Shown here: positions 36,727 through 45,636 of the stretch, one piece after another
Layout: each line of letters begins with the position of its first letter
How positions within the stretch are numbered: the stretch's first letter is position 1
Assembly (NCBI RefSeq): GCF_000407145.1
Contig: NZ_KE136473.1
Location: 1 to 64,000 of the forward strand
Source: Enterococcus caccae ATCC BAA-1240
GTDB lineage: Bacteria; Bacillota; Bacilli; Lactobacillales; Enterococcaceae
Direction: 5' to 3'
DNA length: 64,000 bases
Position numbers and translations under genes: made by a program
The notes under the pieces: generated by a model
Database searches by the model: none
The model's input: only the letters and a program-made list of their open reading frames with translations
Told to the model about the DNA's origin: nothing

Positions 36727-37383
36727 CTAAATCTCTCCTCTTAAAACACGAATAGTCCATTGTAGGTAACGTCTCAATACTTTCCCAAAAAATTTTGTTA
36801 GTGGCGTCAGAATCAATAGACCGATTATTCCAGCACCAGAAAGGAATATACTTAGGAACAATTGGAACATCGTTCCATCATTAAAACCAGCAAAAATTGA
36901 GATGCCTCCTAAAATTGGTGAAAATAAGAAAAGGACAGCAGTTAACCACCCAGAAAATAAGAGCATAATAGAAGCAAAAATCATCCAAAACATAAAAAGA
37001 AAGTTAAATAAAAGGATACCTGCTATCTGACAGAATCGGGTAAAGCCATTATGGTGTGGACGTTCATAGGTGCGATAAGTATCATCATAAGGATGTTCTG
37101 GTATGTCTTCATAGTAATAATCGTTATTTACAATCGGCTGAATTTCTTGCCAGCCATCTCGTTCCAGTTTTTTTTCAGGAACACTGATATCAAACTCTTG
37201 TAAAATCTCTTCAGCGATTCCTCTAGGTTTGCCTAAGCTTTTTGCAATTTGTTCCTCTGTTTCTCCAGCAGCTGAGCGCTCCTCAAAAATTGTTTCATAT
37301 TTATTTAAAATAAATACTTGCTGTTGGTTAGTTAGAGGTTTTAAATAGATTTTCAATTCGATCAAAAAGTGTTCTTTATTCAT
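36727..37383 (-). CDS. DUF1700/HAAS-domain membrane protein
   Basis: A 218-residue protein. The N-terminal HAAS/DUF1700 helical domain (about 1-75) contains 'LTNQQQVFILNKYETIFEERSAAGETEEQIAKSLG'-like sequence ending at 'GKPRGIAEEIL'. A linker is followed by three to four membrane helices (about 115-205). I chose the ATG at 37383 because gggggaa lies just upstream; six further in-frame codons precede it. HAAS proteins usually pair with PadR regulators, but none is adjacent; here the partner is the DUF4097 protein. Confidence 0.88.
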   Translation of the reverse strand: MNKEHFLIELKIYLKPLTNQQQVFILNKYETIFEERSAAGETEEQIAKSLGKPRGIAEEILQEFDISVPEKKLERDGWQEIQPIVNNDYYYEDIPEHPYDDTYRTYERPHHNGFTRFCQIAGILLFNFLFMFWMIFASIMLLFSGWLTAVLFLFSPILGGISIFAGFNDGTMFQLFLSIFLSGAGIIGLLILTPLTKFFGKVLRRYLQWTIRVLRGEI

Positions 37384-37677
37384 CGTTTTCCCCCATTTCA
37401 TTTTACATTCCTGCTACTTCTTCTCCACTATAATTTTTTTTTGAAGGAATAACAAGTGCATAATCAAAAAATCAGCCTAAGGTAAAGAGAGGTATCGGAC
37501 TTGAGACCTAGTCATCAAAAATAATAAAAGAATTATGGGAAAAGTAAGAAGAAATCCCTCGAAATTCTAATTGTAAATTAAAGAAAGAAAAAATTAAAAA
37601 ATATTTCTATTTTCTTTGAAAAAAGGGTATACTATAATTCAAAGAATACTTTTTTTAGAAAATTCGGAGGATATATT
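37384..37677. other. divergent intergenic region
   Basis: AT-rich 294-base gap between the DUF1700 gene and the autolysin gene. TATAAT at 37633-37638 is a plausible -10 for the autolysin, without a good -35. The ribosome site is cggagg (37668-37673). Confidence 0.4.
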
Positions 37678-39759
37678 ATGAAGAAGTACACAACATCAAG
37701 AAAAGAGCGGAGGAAAGCCGAACAGAACAAGCTTGCTTACGATCAGTTAAAAAAAGGAACAACTGTGCTTAGCTCTGCAATTGTTGTTTCCTCAATTGCC
37801 GCACCGATTGCCGCACCAAAGATAGCTGAAGCGGCAGAAGACCAAAGTTCAAGTGCACAAGTAAGTTACTCAGATACAATTACACATACAGAAGCCGTTC
37901 AAAAACAAACGACAACTGACACTAACGATTCGATGACATCAGAAACGGAGACGACAACGCCTGAATCTTCAAGTGAAGAGACTTCGGAAACACAAGAATC
38001 ATCAGAATTAAATACATCAGAAACAACAGAAAGTACTGAGACAACTGAAACTACAGAGTCAACAACGGATTCATCAACAACTGAAACAGAGAAACCAGAA
38101 GTACCAGACACACCAAATCTTGCGATGCGTTCAGCATTTTCTGCGCAGTCTAGAAGTATTAGTCCAAGTGCGTTTATCGCTGAAATTTCTGGACATGCTC
38201 GTTCTGTAGCGGCTGCAAATGATTTATATGCATCTGTAATGATGGCTCAAGCAATCCTTGAAAGTGATTGGGGAAGAAGTACGCTATCGGCCGCACCAAA
38301 CCATAATTTATTTGGTATCAAGGGAAGCTATCAAGGGCAATCTGTTACAATGAAAACATGGGAAGTAATCAATGGACAGTGGATTCAAGTAAATGCAGCT
38401 TTTCGAAAATATCCTTCTTATTCTGAATCATTCAGTGACAATGCATATGTCTTGAGAAATACTTCCTTTCAAGCTGGAGTTTATTACTATTCTGGTGCTT
38501 GGAAAAGCAATACGAATTCATACAAAGATGCAACCGCTTGGTTAACAGGGCGTTATGCAACAGATCCTAGCTATAATACAAAACTGAACAATATTATTAC
38601 AACATACAATTTAACCCAATACGATACGCCATCATCAGGTGGTGGCAACAGTGGAAATACAGGTGGCAATACCGGAGAAGGCAATACGGGTAATAATGGT
38701 AACGCTGGAGGGAATACGGGTGAGACCGGTAATCAAAATGTGACCCACACGGTAAAAGCTGGTGATAGCTTATGGGCGTTATCTGCGCAATATGGAACAT
38801 CAATCGCGAACATCAAGAGCTGGAACAATCTTTCTAGTGATGTCATTTACGTAGGACAAAAACTGATTGTGAAAAAGGGTTCTGGAAATGCTGGTGGAGG
38901 TAGTACTGGTGGGAACAACGGTGGTTCAACTGGAAATACAGGTGGATCAGGCAATACAGGTACATCTAATACGTATTACACAGTCAAATCAGGTGATTCA
39001 TTATGGGCTATTTCTAACGCAAATGGTGTAAGTATTGCCAATTTACGTCAATGGAATAATTTAAACGGAGATATCATTTATCCTGGCCAAAAATTAATTG
39101 TGAAGAAGAGTTCTGGTAATACAGGCGGAGGAAGCACTGGAGGCAACACAGGTGGTTCAACTGGAAATACAGGTGGATCAGGTAATACAGGTTCGAACTC
39201 CTATTACACAGTCAAATCAGGCGATTCATTATGGGTCATTGCTAATGCAAATGGTGTAAGTATCGCTAATCTACGTCAATGGAATAACTTAAATGGAGAT
39301 ATCATTTACCCAGGCCAAAAACTGATTGTAAAAAAAGGTTCTGGAAATACCGGTGGAGGTAGTACTGGCGGGAACAACGGTGGGTCAACTGGTAACACAG
39401 GTGGCGCTAACAATACTGGTACGAACAATAGTAATTATACAGTCAAAGCTGGTGATTCGTTATGGGCCATTGCTAATGCAAACGGAGTAAGTGTTGCGAA
39501 CTTACGTCAATGGAATAACTTAAATGGAGATATCATTTATCCAGGTCAAAAATTGATTGTAAAAAAAGGTCAAGGGAACTCGTCAAGTCCATCTGGTAAT
39601 CAAGGGAATAATCAAACATCAGGATCTCACACCGTAAAAAGTGGAGATACACTCTGGGGACTTGCGCAGAAATATGGAACAAGCGTTCAAAGAATCAAAC
39701 AATTGAACGGATTATCTAGTGATATCATTTATATTGGTCAAAAATTGAAAGTCAAATAA
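37678..39759 (+). CDS. atlA: AtlA-like autolysin: GH73 glucosaminidase with five LysM repeats
   Basis: A 693-residue secreted peptidoglycan hydrolase. Long signal region about 1-53 ('KIAEAAE'). Thr/Ser/Glu-rich low-complexity region at about 60-145. GH73 N-acetylglucosaminidase domain at about 160-320, with '[13 protein letters not shown]' containing the catalytic Glu and 'NHNLFGIKG'. Then five C-terminal LysM modules (each about '[21 protein letters not shown]') separated by Gly/Asn/Ser/Thr linkers. LysM 2-4 are nearly identical. It separates daughter cells. Same neighbour (leuS) as atlA of E. faecalis. Confidence 0.9.
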   Translation: MKKYTTSRKERRKAEQNKLAYDQLKKGTTVLSSAIVVSSIAAPIAAPKIAEAAEDQSSSAQVSYSDTITHTEAVQKQTTTDTNDSMTSETETTTPESSSEETSETQESSELNTSETTESTETTETTESTTDSSTTETEKPEVPDTPNLAMRSAFSAQSRSISPSAFIAEISGHARSVAAANDLYASVMMAQAILESDWGRSTLSAAPNHNLFGIKGSYQGQSVTMKTWEVINGQWIQVNAAFRKYPSYSESFSDNAYVLRNTSFQAGVYYYSGAWKSNTNSYKDATAWLTGRYATDPSYNTKLNNIITTYNLTQYDTPSSGGGNSGNTGGNTGEGNTGNNGNAGGNTGETGNQNVTHTVKAGDSLWALSAQYGTSIANIKSWNNLSSDVIYVGQKLIVKKGSGNAGGGSTGGNNGGSTGNTGGSGNTGTSNTYYTVKSGDSLWAISNANGVSIANLRQWNNLNGDIIYPGQKLIVKKSSGNTGGGSTGGNTGGSTGNTGGSGNTGSNSYYTVKSGDSLWVIANANGVSIANLRQWNNLNGDIIYPGQKLIVKKGSGNTGGGSTGGNNGGSTGNTGGANNTGTNNSNYTVKAGDSLWAIANANGVSVANLRQWNNLNGDIIYPGQKLIVKKGQGNSSSPSGNQGNNQTSGSHTVKSGDTLWGLAQKYGTSVQRIKQLNGLSSDIIYIGQKLKVK

Positions 39760-39789
39760 AAGATTGAACTTGGCTAAGATATTTGGTAG

Positions 39790-40062
39790 TATAATAGCAC
39801 ATAGAGATATAGAAACAGTGAAGAGGAATAGTAGAAAGAACCATGTTTTAGAGAGCGTATGGTTGGTGAAAATACGTACAGAAGCTTTCGAACTCGCCTT
39901 TGAGTTATTTTACTGAACAAGTTAGATGTATTCACTTTACTAAGTAAAATCGGCGGCGGTCGTTACAACGCTGAGGCTTGTATATATACAAGTGAATTTA
40001 GGTGGTACCACGTTGTCAAATCACACGTCCTATAGGAACTTTTTCCTGTAGGACGTTTTTGT
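39790..40062 (+). promoter_or_regulatory. Leu T-box leader of leuS
   Basis: Transcript probably starts after TATAAT (39790-39795). Stem I has the specifier context 'cgaactcgcc' giving CTC (Leu). The T-box motif is 'aggtggtaccacg' (about 40003-40015). The terminator is a 14-bp stem from acgtcctata to its complement with T5 (40024-40062). Uncharged tRNA-Leu should favour read-through. Unusually, about 470 bases of repeats separate the terminator from leuS. Confidence 0.93.
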
Positions 40063-40063
40063 T

Positions 40064-40442
40064 GTGAATCACTACGATTGGCTATGCCAGAGTAGATGAT
40101 GAACAATACTTGGCGACCATCGGGAGAGAAGTTACCATACTAAGGAATCATTATCTTTTGCTTTGATTGTATGAATTTGTAAGAGCAAAGTATTAGAATT
40201 AGAGAACTCTAATTGGCTATGCCAGAGTAGATGATGAACAATACTTGGCGACCATCGGGAGAGAAGTTACCATACTAAGGAATCATTATCTTTTGTTTTG
40301 GTTGTATGAATTTGTAAGAACAAAGTATTAGAATTAGAGAACTCTAATTGGCTATGCCAGAGTAGATGATGAACAATACTTGGCGAGCACCGGAAGAGAA
40401 GTTATCGTTCTAGTGAATGACAACCAAGTAAACACTATAAAA
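40064..40442 (+). repeat. 135-bp tandem array carrying dispersed hairpin repeat copies 4-6
   Basis: 'ggctatgccagag' recurs at 40080, 40215 and 40350, an exact 135-bp period, about 2.7 units. Each unit holds one copy of the hairpin repeat (ctac..ttggc/gccag..gtag in copy 4; outer parts diverge in the others) plus an AT-rich filler 'gtatgaatttgtaag'. The array lies between the T-box terminator and leuS, so it is part of the leuS leader transcript when read-through occurs. Confidence 0.9.
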
Positions 40443-40530
40443 AGTGTGGAAAACGATCCTGAGAAATAGGTGAATAAATCGCCATCAAAAATCATTATTA
40501 AAAAGTTACCTAAATAGGAGGAGAAAAAAC

Positions 40531-43044
40531 GTGAGTTACGACCACAAGCAAATCGAGAAAAAATGGCAAAAATATTGGGCGAAGCATAACAGCTTTACGA
40601 CACATGATGATCCGAATAAAGAAAAATTTTATGCGTTAGATATGTTCCCATATCCATCAGGACAAGGGCTTCATGTAGGTCATCCAGAAGGATATACAGC
40701 AACAGATATTTTATCTCGAATGAAAAGAAGTCAAGGATACAGTGTTCTACATCCAATGGGGTGGGATGCATTTGGATTACCAGCCGAACAATATGCATTG
40801 GATACAGGAAACGATCCTGCTGATTTTACGAAAAAAAATATTGAAACTTTTAAACGTCAAATCAATTCATTAGGATTTAGTTATGATTGGAATCGTGAAA
40901 TCAACACGACAGATCCAGAATATTATAAATGGACACAGTGGATTTTTACAAAATTATACGAACATGGTCTAGCTTATGAAGCGGAAGTTGCAGTAAACTG
41001 GGTGCCAGAATTAGGAACAGTAATCTCAAATGAAGAAGTTATTGATGGAAAAAGTGAACGAGGCGGCTATGACGTTGTTAGAAAACCAATGCGTCAATGG
41101 ATGCTTAAAATCACAGCATACGCAGATCGTTTACTGGATGATTTAGAGTTAGTTGACTGGCCTGAAAACATCAAAGATATGCAACGAAATTGGATTGGAC
41201 GTTCTGAAGGTGCTAATGTTGATTTCAAAGTTAAGGGAAGTAATGATATAATCACCGTTTTCACAACGCGTGCAGATACTTTATTTGGTGCTAGTTATTT
41301 AGTCGTTGCGCCTGAGTTAAAAATAGTTGATGAGATTACAACACCAGAGCAAAAAGCAGCAGTAATAGCTTATCAAAAAGAAGTAAGCAAAAAATCTGAT
41401 TTAGATCGTACAGATTTATCTAAAACCAAAACAGGGGCTTTTACAGGGGCATATGCGATCAATCCGGTGAACGGCAATGAAATCCCAATATGGATCGCAG
41501 ATTACGTTCTAGGAAGTTATGGAACAGGCGCTGTCATGGCTGTTCCAGCTCACGATGAAAGAGACTACGCATTTGCTGATAAGTTTGGCATCAAAATGAT
41601 TCAAGTTATTGAAGGCGGAGATATCACGAAAGAAGCCTACACTGGGGATGGTCTCCATATCAATTCTGGGTTTCTAGATGGTCTAACAAAAGATGAAGCA
41701 AATGAAAAAATGTACCAGTGGTTAGAAGAAAATGGCTGTGGTAAAAAAGAAGTCACTTATCGCTTGCGTGATTGGCTATTTTCTCGTCAACGCTATTGGG
41801 GTGAACCAATCCCTGTGATCCATTGGGAAGATGGTACAACAACAACAGTTCCAGAATCTGAATTACCATTGAGATTACCGAAAACAGACGATATCAAACC
41901 AAGCGGTACAGGAGAATCCCCACTTGCGAATATTACTGAGTGGATCAATGTAGTTGATCCTGAAACAGGTAAAAAAGGCAAACGTGAAACAAATACAATG
42001 CCACAATGGGCAGGTAGTTCGTGGTATCATTTACGCTATATTGATCCACACAACAAAAATGAACTTGCCAACTATGAAAAATTAGAACGTTGGTTGCCTG
42101 TAGATATCTACATTGGCGGAGCAGAACATGCAGTACTTCACTTGCTATACGCACGTTTCTGGCATAAATTTTTGTATGACATCGGTGTTGTGCCAACTAA
42201 AGAGCCGTATCAAAAACTGTATAATCAAGGAATGATTTTAGGTCAAAGCTTCCGCGATAGCCGTGGAGTACTAGTTCCTACAAATATGGTGGAAAAACGA
42301 GATGGTGTATGGGTAAACAGCGAAACAGGGGAAAAACTTGAAGAAGCACCAGCTAAAATGAGTAAATCATTGAAAAATGTTGTAAATCCTGATGATGTTG
42401 TTGAAAAATACGGCGCAGATACACTAAGAATGTATGAAATGTTCATGGGTCCACTTGATGCATCAATTGCTTGGAGTGAAAATGGACTTGAAGGAAGTCG
42501 TAAGTTCTTAGATCGTGTATGGCGTTTGATCGTAGATGAAAATAATAAAATGCGTGATCGCATCACAACTGTAAATGATGGCCGCTTAACTAAAGTCTAT
42601 AATCAAACAGTGAAAAAAGCGACAGAGGATATGGAAAACTTACACTTTAACACAGCGATTTCTCAGTTGATGGTCTTTGTGAATGAAGCCAATAAAGTTG
42701 ATGTTTTGCCGTATGAGTACATTGAAGGATTTGTTCAATTACTAGCACCAATTGCGCCACATATCGGTGAAGAGCTATGGTCAATTCTAGGAAATGAAGA
42801 CAGTTTGACGAATGCGCCTTGGCCAACATATGATGAGGCTGCACTAATCGAAGATGAGGTCGAAGTTGTGTTCCAAGTGAATGGAAAAGTTCGAGCAAAA
42901 CTAAGTATTGCTCGAGGTTTGAGTAAAGAAGAATTAGAAGAAAAAGCATTAGCAACAGAAGAAATCCAATCATTTATTGAAGGAAAAACAGTGCGAAAAG
43001 TTATTGTTGTTCCAGATAAATTGGTGAATATTGTAGCGAATTAA
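40531..43044 (+). CDS. leuS: leucyl-tRNA synthetase
   Basis: An 837-residue class I aminoacyl-tRNA synthetase charging tRNA-Leu. '[17 protein letters not shown]' is the HIGH-type motif. The editing domain contains '[18 protein letters not shown]' and '[15 protein letters not shown]'. '[11 protein letters not shown]' is the KMSKS loop. The C-terminal domain ends '[15 protein letters not shown]'. GTG start at 40531 behind aggaggag. Controlled by the Leu T-box upstream. Confidence 0.98.
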   Translation: MSYDHKQIEKKWQKYWAKHNSFTTHDDPNKEKFYALDMFPYPSGQGLHVGHPEGYTATDILSRMKRSQGYSVLHPMGWDAFGLPAEQYALDTGNDPADFTKKNIETFKRQINSLGFSYDWNREINTTDPEYYKWTQWIFTKLYEHGLAYEAEVAVNWVPELGTVISNEEVIDGKSERGGYDVVRKPMRQWMLKITAYADRLLDDLELVDWPENIKDMQRNWIGRSEGANVDFKVKGSNDIITVFTTRADTLFGASYLVVAPELKIVDEITTPEQKAAVIAYQKEVSKKSDLDRTDLSKTKTGAFTGAYAINPVNGNEIPIWIADYVLGSYGTGAVMAVPAHDERDYAFADKFGIKMIQVIEGGDITKEAYTGDGLHINSGFLDGLTKDEANEKMYQWLEENGCGKKEVTYRLRDWLFSRQRYWGEPIPVIHWEDGTTTTVPESELPLRLPKTDDIKPSGTGESPLANITEWINVVDPETGKKGKRETNTMPQWAGSSWYHLRYIDPHNKNELANYEKLERWLPVDIYIGGAEHAVLHLLYARFWHKFLYDIGVVPTKEPYQKLYNQGMILGQSFRDSRGVLVPTNMVEKRDGVWVNSETGEKLEEAPAKMSKSLKNVVNPDDVVEKYGADTLRMYEMFMGPLDASIAWSENGLEGSRKFLDRVWRLIVDENNKMRDRITTVNDGRLTKVYNQTVKKATEDMENLHFNTAISQLMVFVNEANKVDVLPYEYIEGFVQLLAPIAPHIGEELWSILGNEDSLTNAPWPTYDEAALIEDEVEVVFQVNGKVRAKLSIARGLSKEELEEKALATEEIQSFIEGKTVRKVIVVPDKLVNIVAN

Positions 43045-43064
43045 ATAATTTAGTAATGAGTCAG

Positions 43065-43117
43065 GGACAGAGGCATTTAACTTCAAAAAATAAGAAGTTT
43101 GAATGTTCCTGTCCCTA
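43065..43117 (+). terminator. hairpin after leuS
   Basis: Arms cagggacag and ctgtccct with an inner aacttc/gaagtt pair. No clear T tract, so termination strength is uncertain. Confidence 0.55.
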
Positions 43118-43257
43118 CTTCAGTTACTATTTCATTTAAAGAATCATCCAGCCAAACTTCACCCAAAGCATCAGAAAAGCATAAAACCCACTTTGCACAA
43201 TTTAAAACATCATGCTACAATACAACTAAGAAATGACGAAGGTGGTGAATAAGTACA

Positions 43258-43377
43258 ATGGTCAACATGCCAAAAATAACAGCAAGTATTTCATATATAA
43301 TAGCGTACCTAGCTTTTTGTCATGTTATTATTTCCAATTTTTTATCTCAAGGGACAAGTGTGTCCAAAAAGGGATAA
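43258..43377 (+). CDS. possible 39-residue hydrophobic leader peptide
   Basis: A small ORF (MVNMPKITASISYIIAYL..., ending 'GTSVSKKG') behind a ggtggtga site and a TACAAT box (43216-43221). One hydrophobic stretch (about residues 10-30) suggests a membrane peptide. It lies upstream of a hairpin with T6 and the ABC-F gene, so it could be a regulatory uORF, a small membrane protein or a type I toxin-like peptide. No family is recognised. Confidence 0.4.
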   Translation: MVNMPKITASISYIIAYLAFCHVIISNFLSQGTSVSKKG

Positions 43378-43515
43378 TCAATTGAATAAAACAGACCATT
43401 CAGACTTATTTACTTAAAAATGATCAGTCATAAAATAACAAGATGATCACAGTTGGATCAAGCCAAAACTGTCAACGATCGAACAGTGAGGAATTTGTAG
43501 TTAATAGTAGATAAT

Positions 43516-43549
43516 GAAGGTTGAACAGAGAATGTTGTTCAGCTTTTTT
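43516..43549 (+). terminator. terminator upstream of the ABC-F gene
   Basis: Stem gttgaaca/tgttcagc with loop gagaatgt and T6, 86 bases before the ABC-F start. It could end a short transcript from the small ORF or act as an attenuator. Confidence 0.6.
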
Positions 43550-43634
43550 GTGTACGCTAAAAATAGCTTTACTAGTCTAAAAAAGATAATCATCATTTGT
43601 GTTCATCTGTCTGAATGGCAGAAAGAGGAAGAAG

Positions 43635-45236
43635 ATGTTAGTACAATTACAAAAAATCACCAAAAATTACGGGACAGTACCACTTTTTGAAGAATTAAAT
43701 CTACAAATAAACGCAGGCGAAAAAATTGGCTTGATCGGCACAAATGGATCAGGTAAATCAACGATTTTAAAAATTATTACAGGAGCAGAAAGCATTGATT
43801 CAGGAACGATCAGCTGTAAAAAAAATAGTCGGATCGGCTATCTAGCACAAATACCAGAAGCAAGTGAGCAGAATGTAAAGACTTATTTATTAGAAACCTT
43901 TACATTATTGAATGACATTCAAAAACAATTAACCTATTTAGAAGAACAAATGGCAGTACAAGAATGTGACCTAGAAAAAATCTTAACTCGCTACGGTCAA
44001 AAACAAGAGGAATTCCAGCAGGCTGGCGGCTATGAAATGGAAAATCAATTGGAAATGATCACGAATGGCTTAATGATCGCTCATTTATTACCAAAAAAAC
44101 TTTCAGAATTAAGCGGTGGTGAACAGACGATCGTTGCATTGGCAAGAATTTTACTGCAAAAAAATGATCTTGTATTACTGGATGAGCCGACCAATCATCT
44201 GGATGCGAAAAGAATCACTTGGTTGGAAGGGTATTTAACTCGTGAGAAAATGGCGTATTTGATTGTTTCTCATGATCGGTTATTTTTAGACCATACGGTA
44301 GAAAAAATCATAGAATTAGAAGATGGACGTTTACTGGAATACAAAGGAAATTATTCTGCGTATAAAAAACAAAAAGAAGAGTATCTTGAAAAATTGAGAA
44401 AAGATTTTTCTGAGCAGCAAAAAGAGATCAAAAAAATAAAATTAGCTATCCGTCGCTTTAGGCAATGGGGACACGAAGGCGATAACGAAAAATTTTTCAA
44501 AAAAGCGAAGGAACTTGAAAAACGATTAGAAAAAATCCAAAAAGTTCCTAAGCCTAAAGAAGACACAACTAAAATAGGTAAAAAATTTAAAGAAACAGAC
44601 CGATCGGGTAAAGAAGTACTTCAATTTAAAGAAGTCAGTAAAAGTTATGCTGGACGAAAACTATTTGATAAAGCGGTATTTTCTCTATTTTGGAAAGATC
44701 ATTCTGCGATCATAGGAGAAAATGGCGCAGGGAAAAGTACATTGTTAAAATTGGCTTTAGAATTAGAAGCGCTAGATAGTGGCGAGATCAAGCGTGGGAC
44801 GAATCTTCATATCGGTTACTTACCTCAAGTTATTCAGTATGAAAATCCTAATCTGACGATTTTACAAGAATTCAATCAAGCGTGCAGTCTTGTTGAACAA
44901 GAAAGTCGACGAGTTTTAGCAAAGTATTCCTTTTACAGTGATGATGTCATGAAGCAAGTTCGATTCTTAAGTGGTGGTGAAAAAATTCGTTTAGAATTAG
45001 CAAAACTAATGCACAATAAGGTCAATTTTTTAGTGCTTGACGAACCGACCAATCATTTAGATATCGAAACGAGAGAAGAGATTGAAGAAATACTGGAAGA
45101 GTTCAACGGAACACTGCTTGTTGTTTCACATGACCGTTTCTTTTTACAAAAAATGTTTGATACATTTTTAATCGTTGACCAACAGAAAATCAGGAAGGAA
45201 ATAGGAACTTACTTAGAGATCCTCACTTCTAAATAA
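43635..45236 (+). CDS. ABC-F family ATPase
   Basis: A 533-residue soluble protein with two tandem ABC domains and no membrane region. Walker A 'GTNGSGKST' and 'GENGAGKST', signatures 'LSGGEQT' and 'LSGGEKIR', Walker B 'LVLLDEPTNHLD' and 'FLVLDEPTNHLD'. The interdomain linker (about 235-320) is charged and helical ('AIRRFRQWGHEGDNEKFFKKAKELEKRL'). ABC-F proteins act on the ribosomal E site; some give antibiotic resistance by ribosome protection, others are housekeeping. Start at 43635 behind gaggaag. Which subgroup it belongs to cannot be told by eye. Confidence 0.9.
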   Translation: MLVQLQKITKNYGTVPLFEELNLQINAGEKIGLIGTNGSGKSTILKIITGAESIDSGTISCKKNSRIGYLAQIPEASEQNVKTYLLETFTLLNDIQKQLTYLEEQMAVQECDLEKILTRYGQKQEEFQQAGGYEMENQLEMITNGLMIAHLLPKKLSELSGGEQTIVALARILLQKNDLVLLDEPTNHLDAKRITWLEGYLTREKMAYLIVSHDRLFLDHTVEKIIELEDGRLLEYKGNYSAYKKQKEEYLEKLRKDFSEQQKEIKKIKLAIRRFRQWGHEGDNEKFFKKAKELEKRLEKIQKVPKPKEDTTKIGKKFKETDRSGKEVLQFKEVSKSYAGRKLFDKAVFSLFWKDHSAIIGENGAGKSTLLKLALELEALDSGEIKRGTNLHIGYLPQVIQYENPNLTILQEFNQACSLVEQESRRVLAKYSFYSDDVMKQVRFLSGGEKIRLELAKLMHNKVNFLVLDEPTNHLDIETREEIEEILEEFNGTLLVVSHDRFFLQKMFDTFLIVDQQKIRKEIGTYLEILTSK

Positions 45237-45249
45237 ATAAAATTTAAAA

Positions 45250-45362
45250 AAAGGCAAGAGGTTGGAACGGAAGTTTAGTAGTTTCATCTGCTCCCGCCGT
45301 TTATTCAGATTACAAGTGAGTAGGGCGTAACTCAAGGAGTTATGTTCCACTCACTTAATTTA
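45250..45362 (+). terminator. terminator-type dispersed repeat, copy D
   Basis: Contains 'ggttggaac', 'tctgctccc', 'gtttattcagatt', then a 20-bp stem (45314-45356; aagtgagtagg ... ccactcactt) with loop-proximal taactc/gagtta. Ends the ABC-F gene. Confidence 0.83.
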
Positions 45363-45499
45363 GTTTCATCAACACAAACAGAAAAATCATCAAAAATTAA
45401 AAATAATGTTAGAATATTTAAAAAAACTTAACAATTGTGAATTGGTGATCAAAAAGGCTTGAACTATGATGAAACATATATAATTTCAAAAATAATCGG

Positions 45500-45547
45500 T
45501 AATAACGATAAAATAATTATATAAATTTAAAAAAACTATCGTTATTA
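45500..45547. other. 11-bp inverted repeat in the promoter region of surface locus 2
   Basis: taataacgata (45500-45510) and tatcgttatta (45537-45547) are perfect inverted copies 26 bases apart, 90 bases before the first gene. It is a candidate operator. The rest of 45363-45636 is AT-rich with no other clear element. Confidence 0.5.
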
Positions 45548-45636
45548 AATTGATATTAAATTCGAAGTGCAATACAATAATAGGAGAAAGATATATTATT
45601 GTTATAATTTATATAAAATAGTAGAGGAGGTCGGTC

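Noticed and set aside
38640-39760. Mobile element or recombination hotspot in the repetitive autolysin
   Set aside because: The repeats are in-frame LysM and linker codons with no transposase or terminal inverted repeats.
43258-43377. Fst-type type I toxin
   Set aside because: Length fits, but the characteristic Fst residues and an antisense repeat arrangement are not visible.
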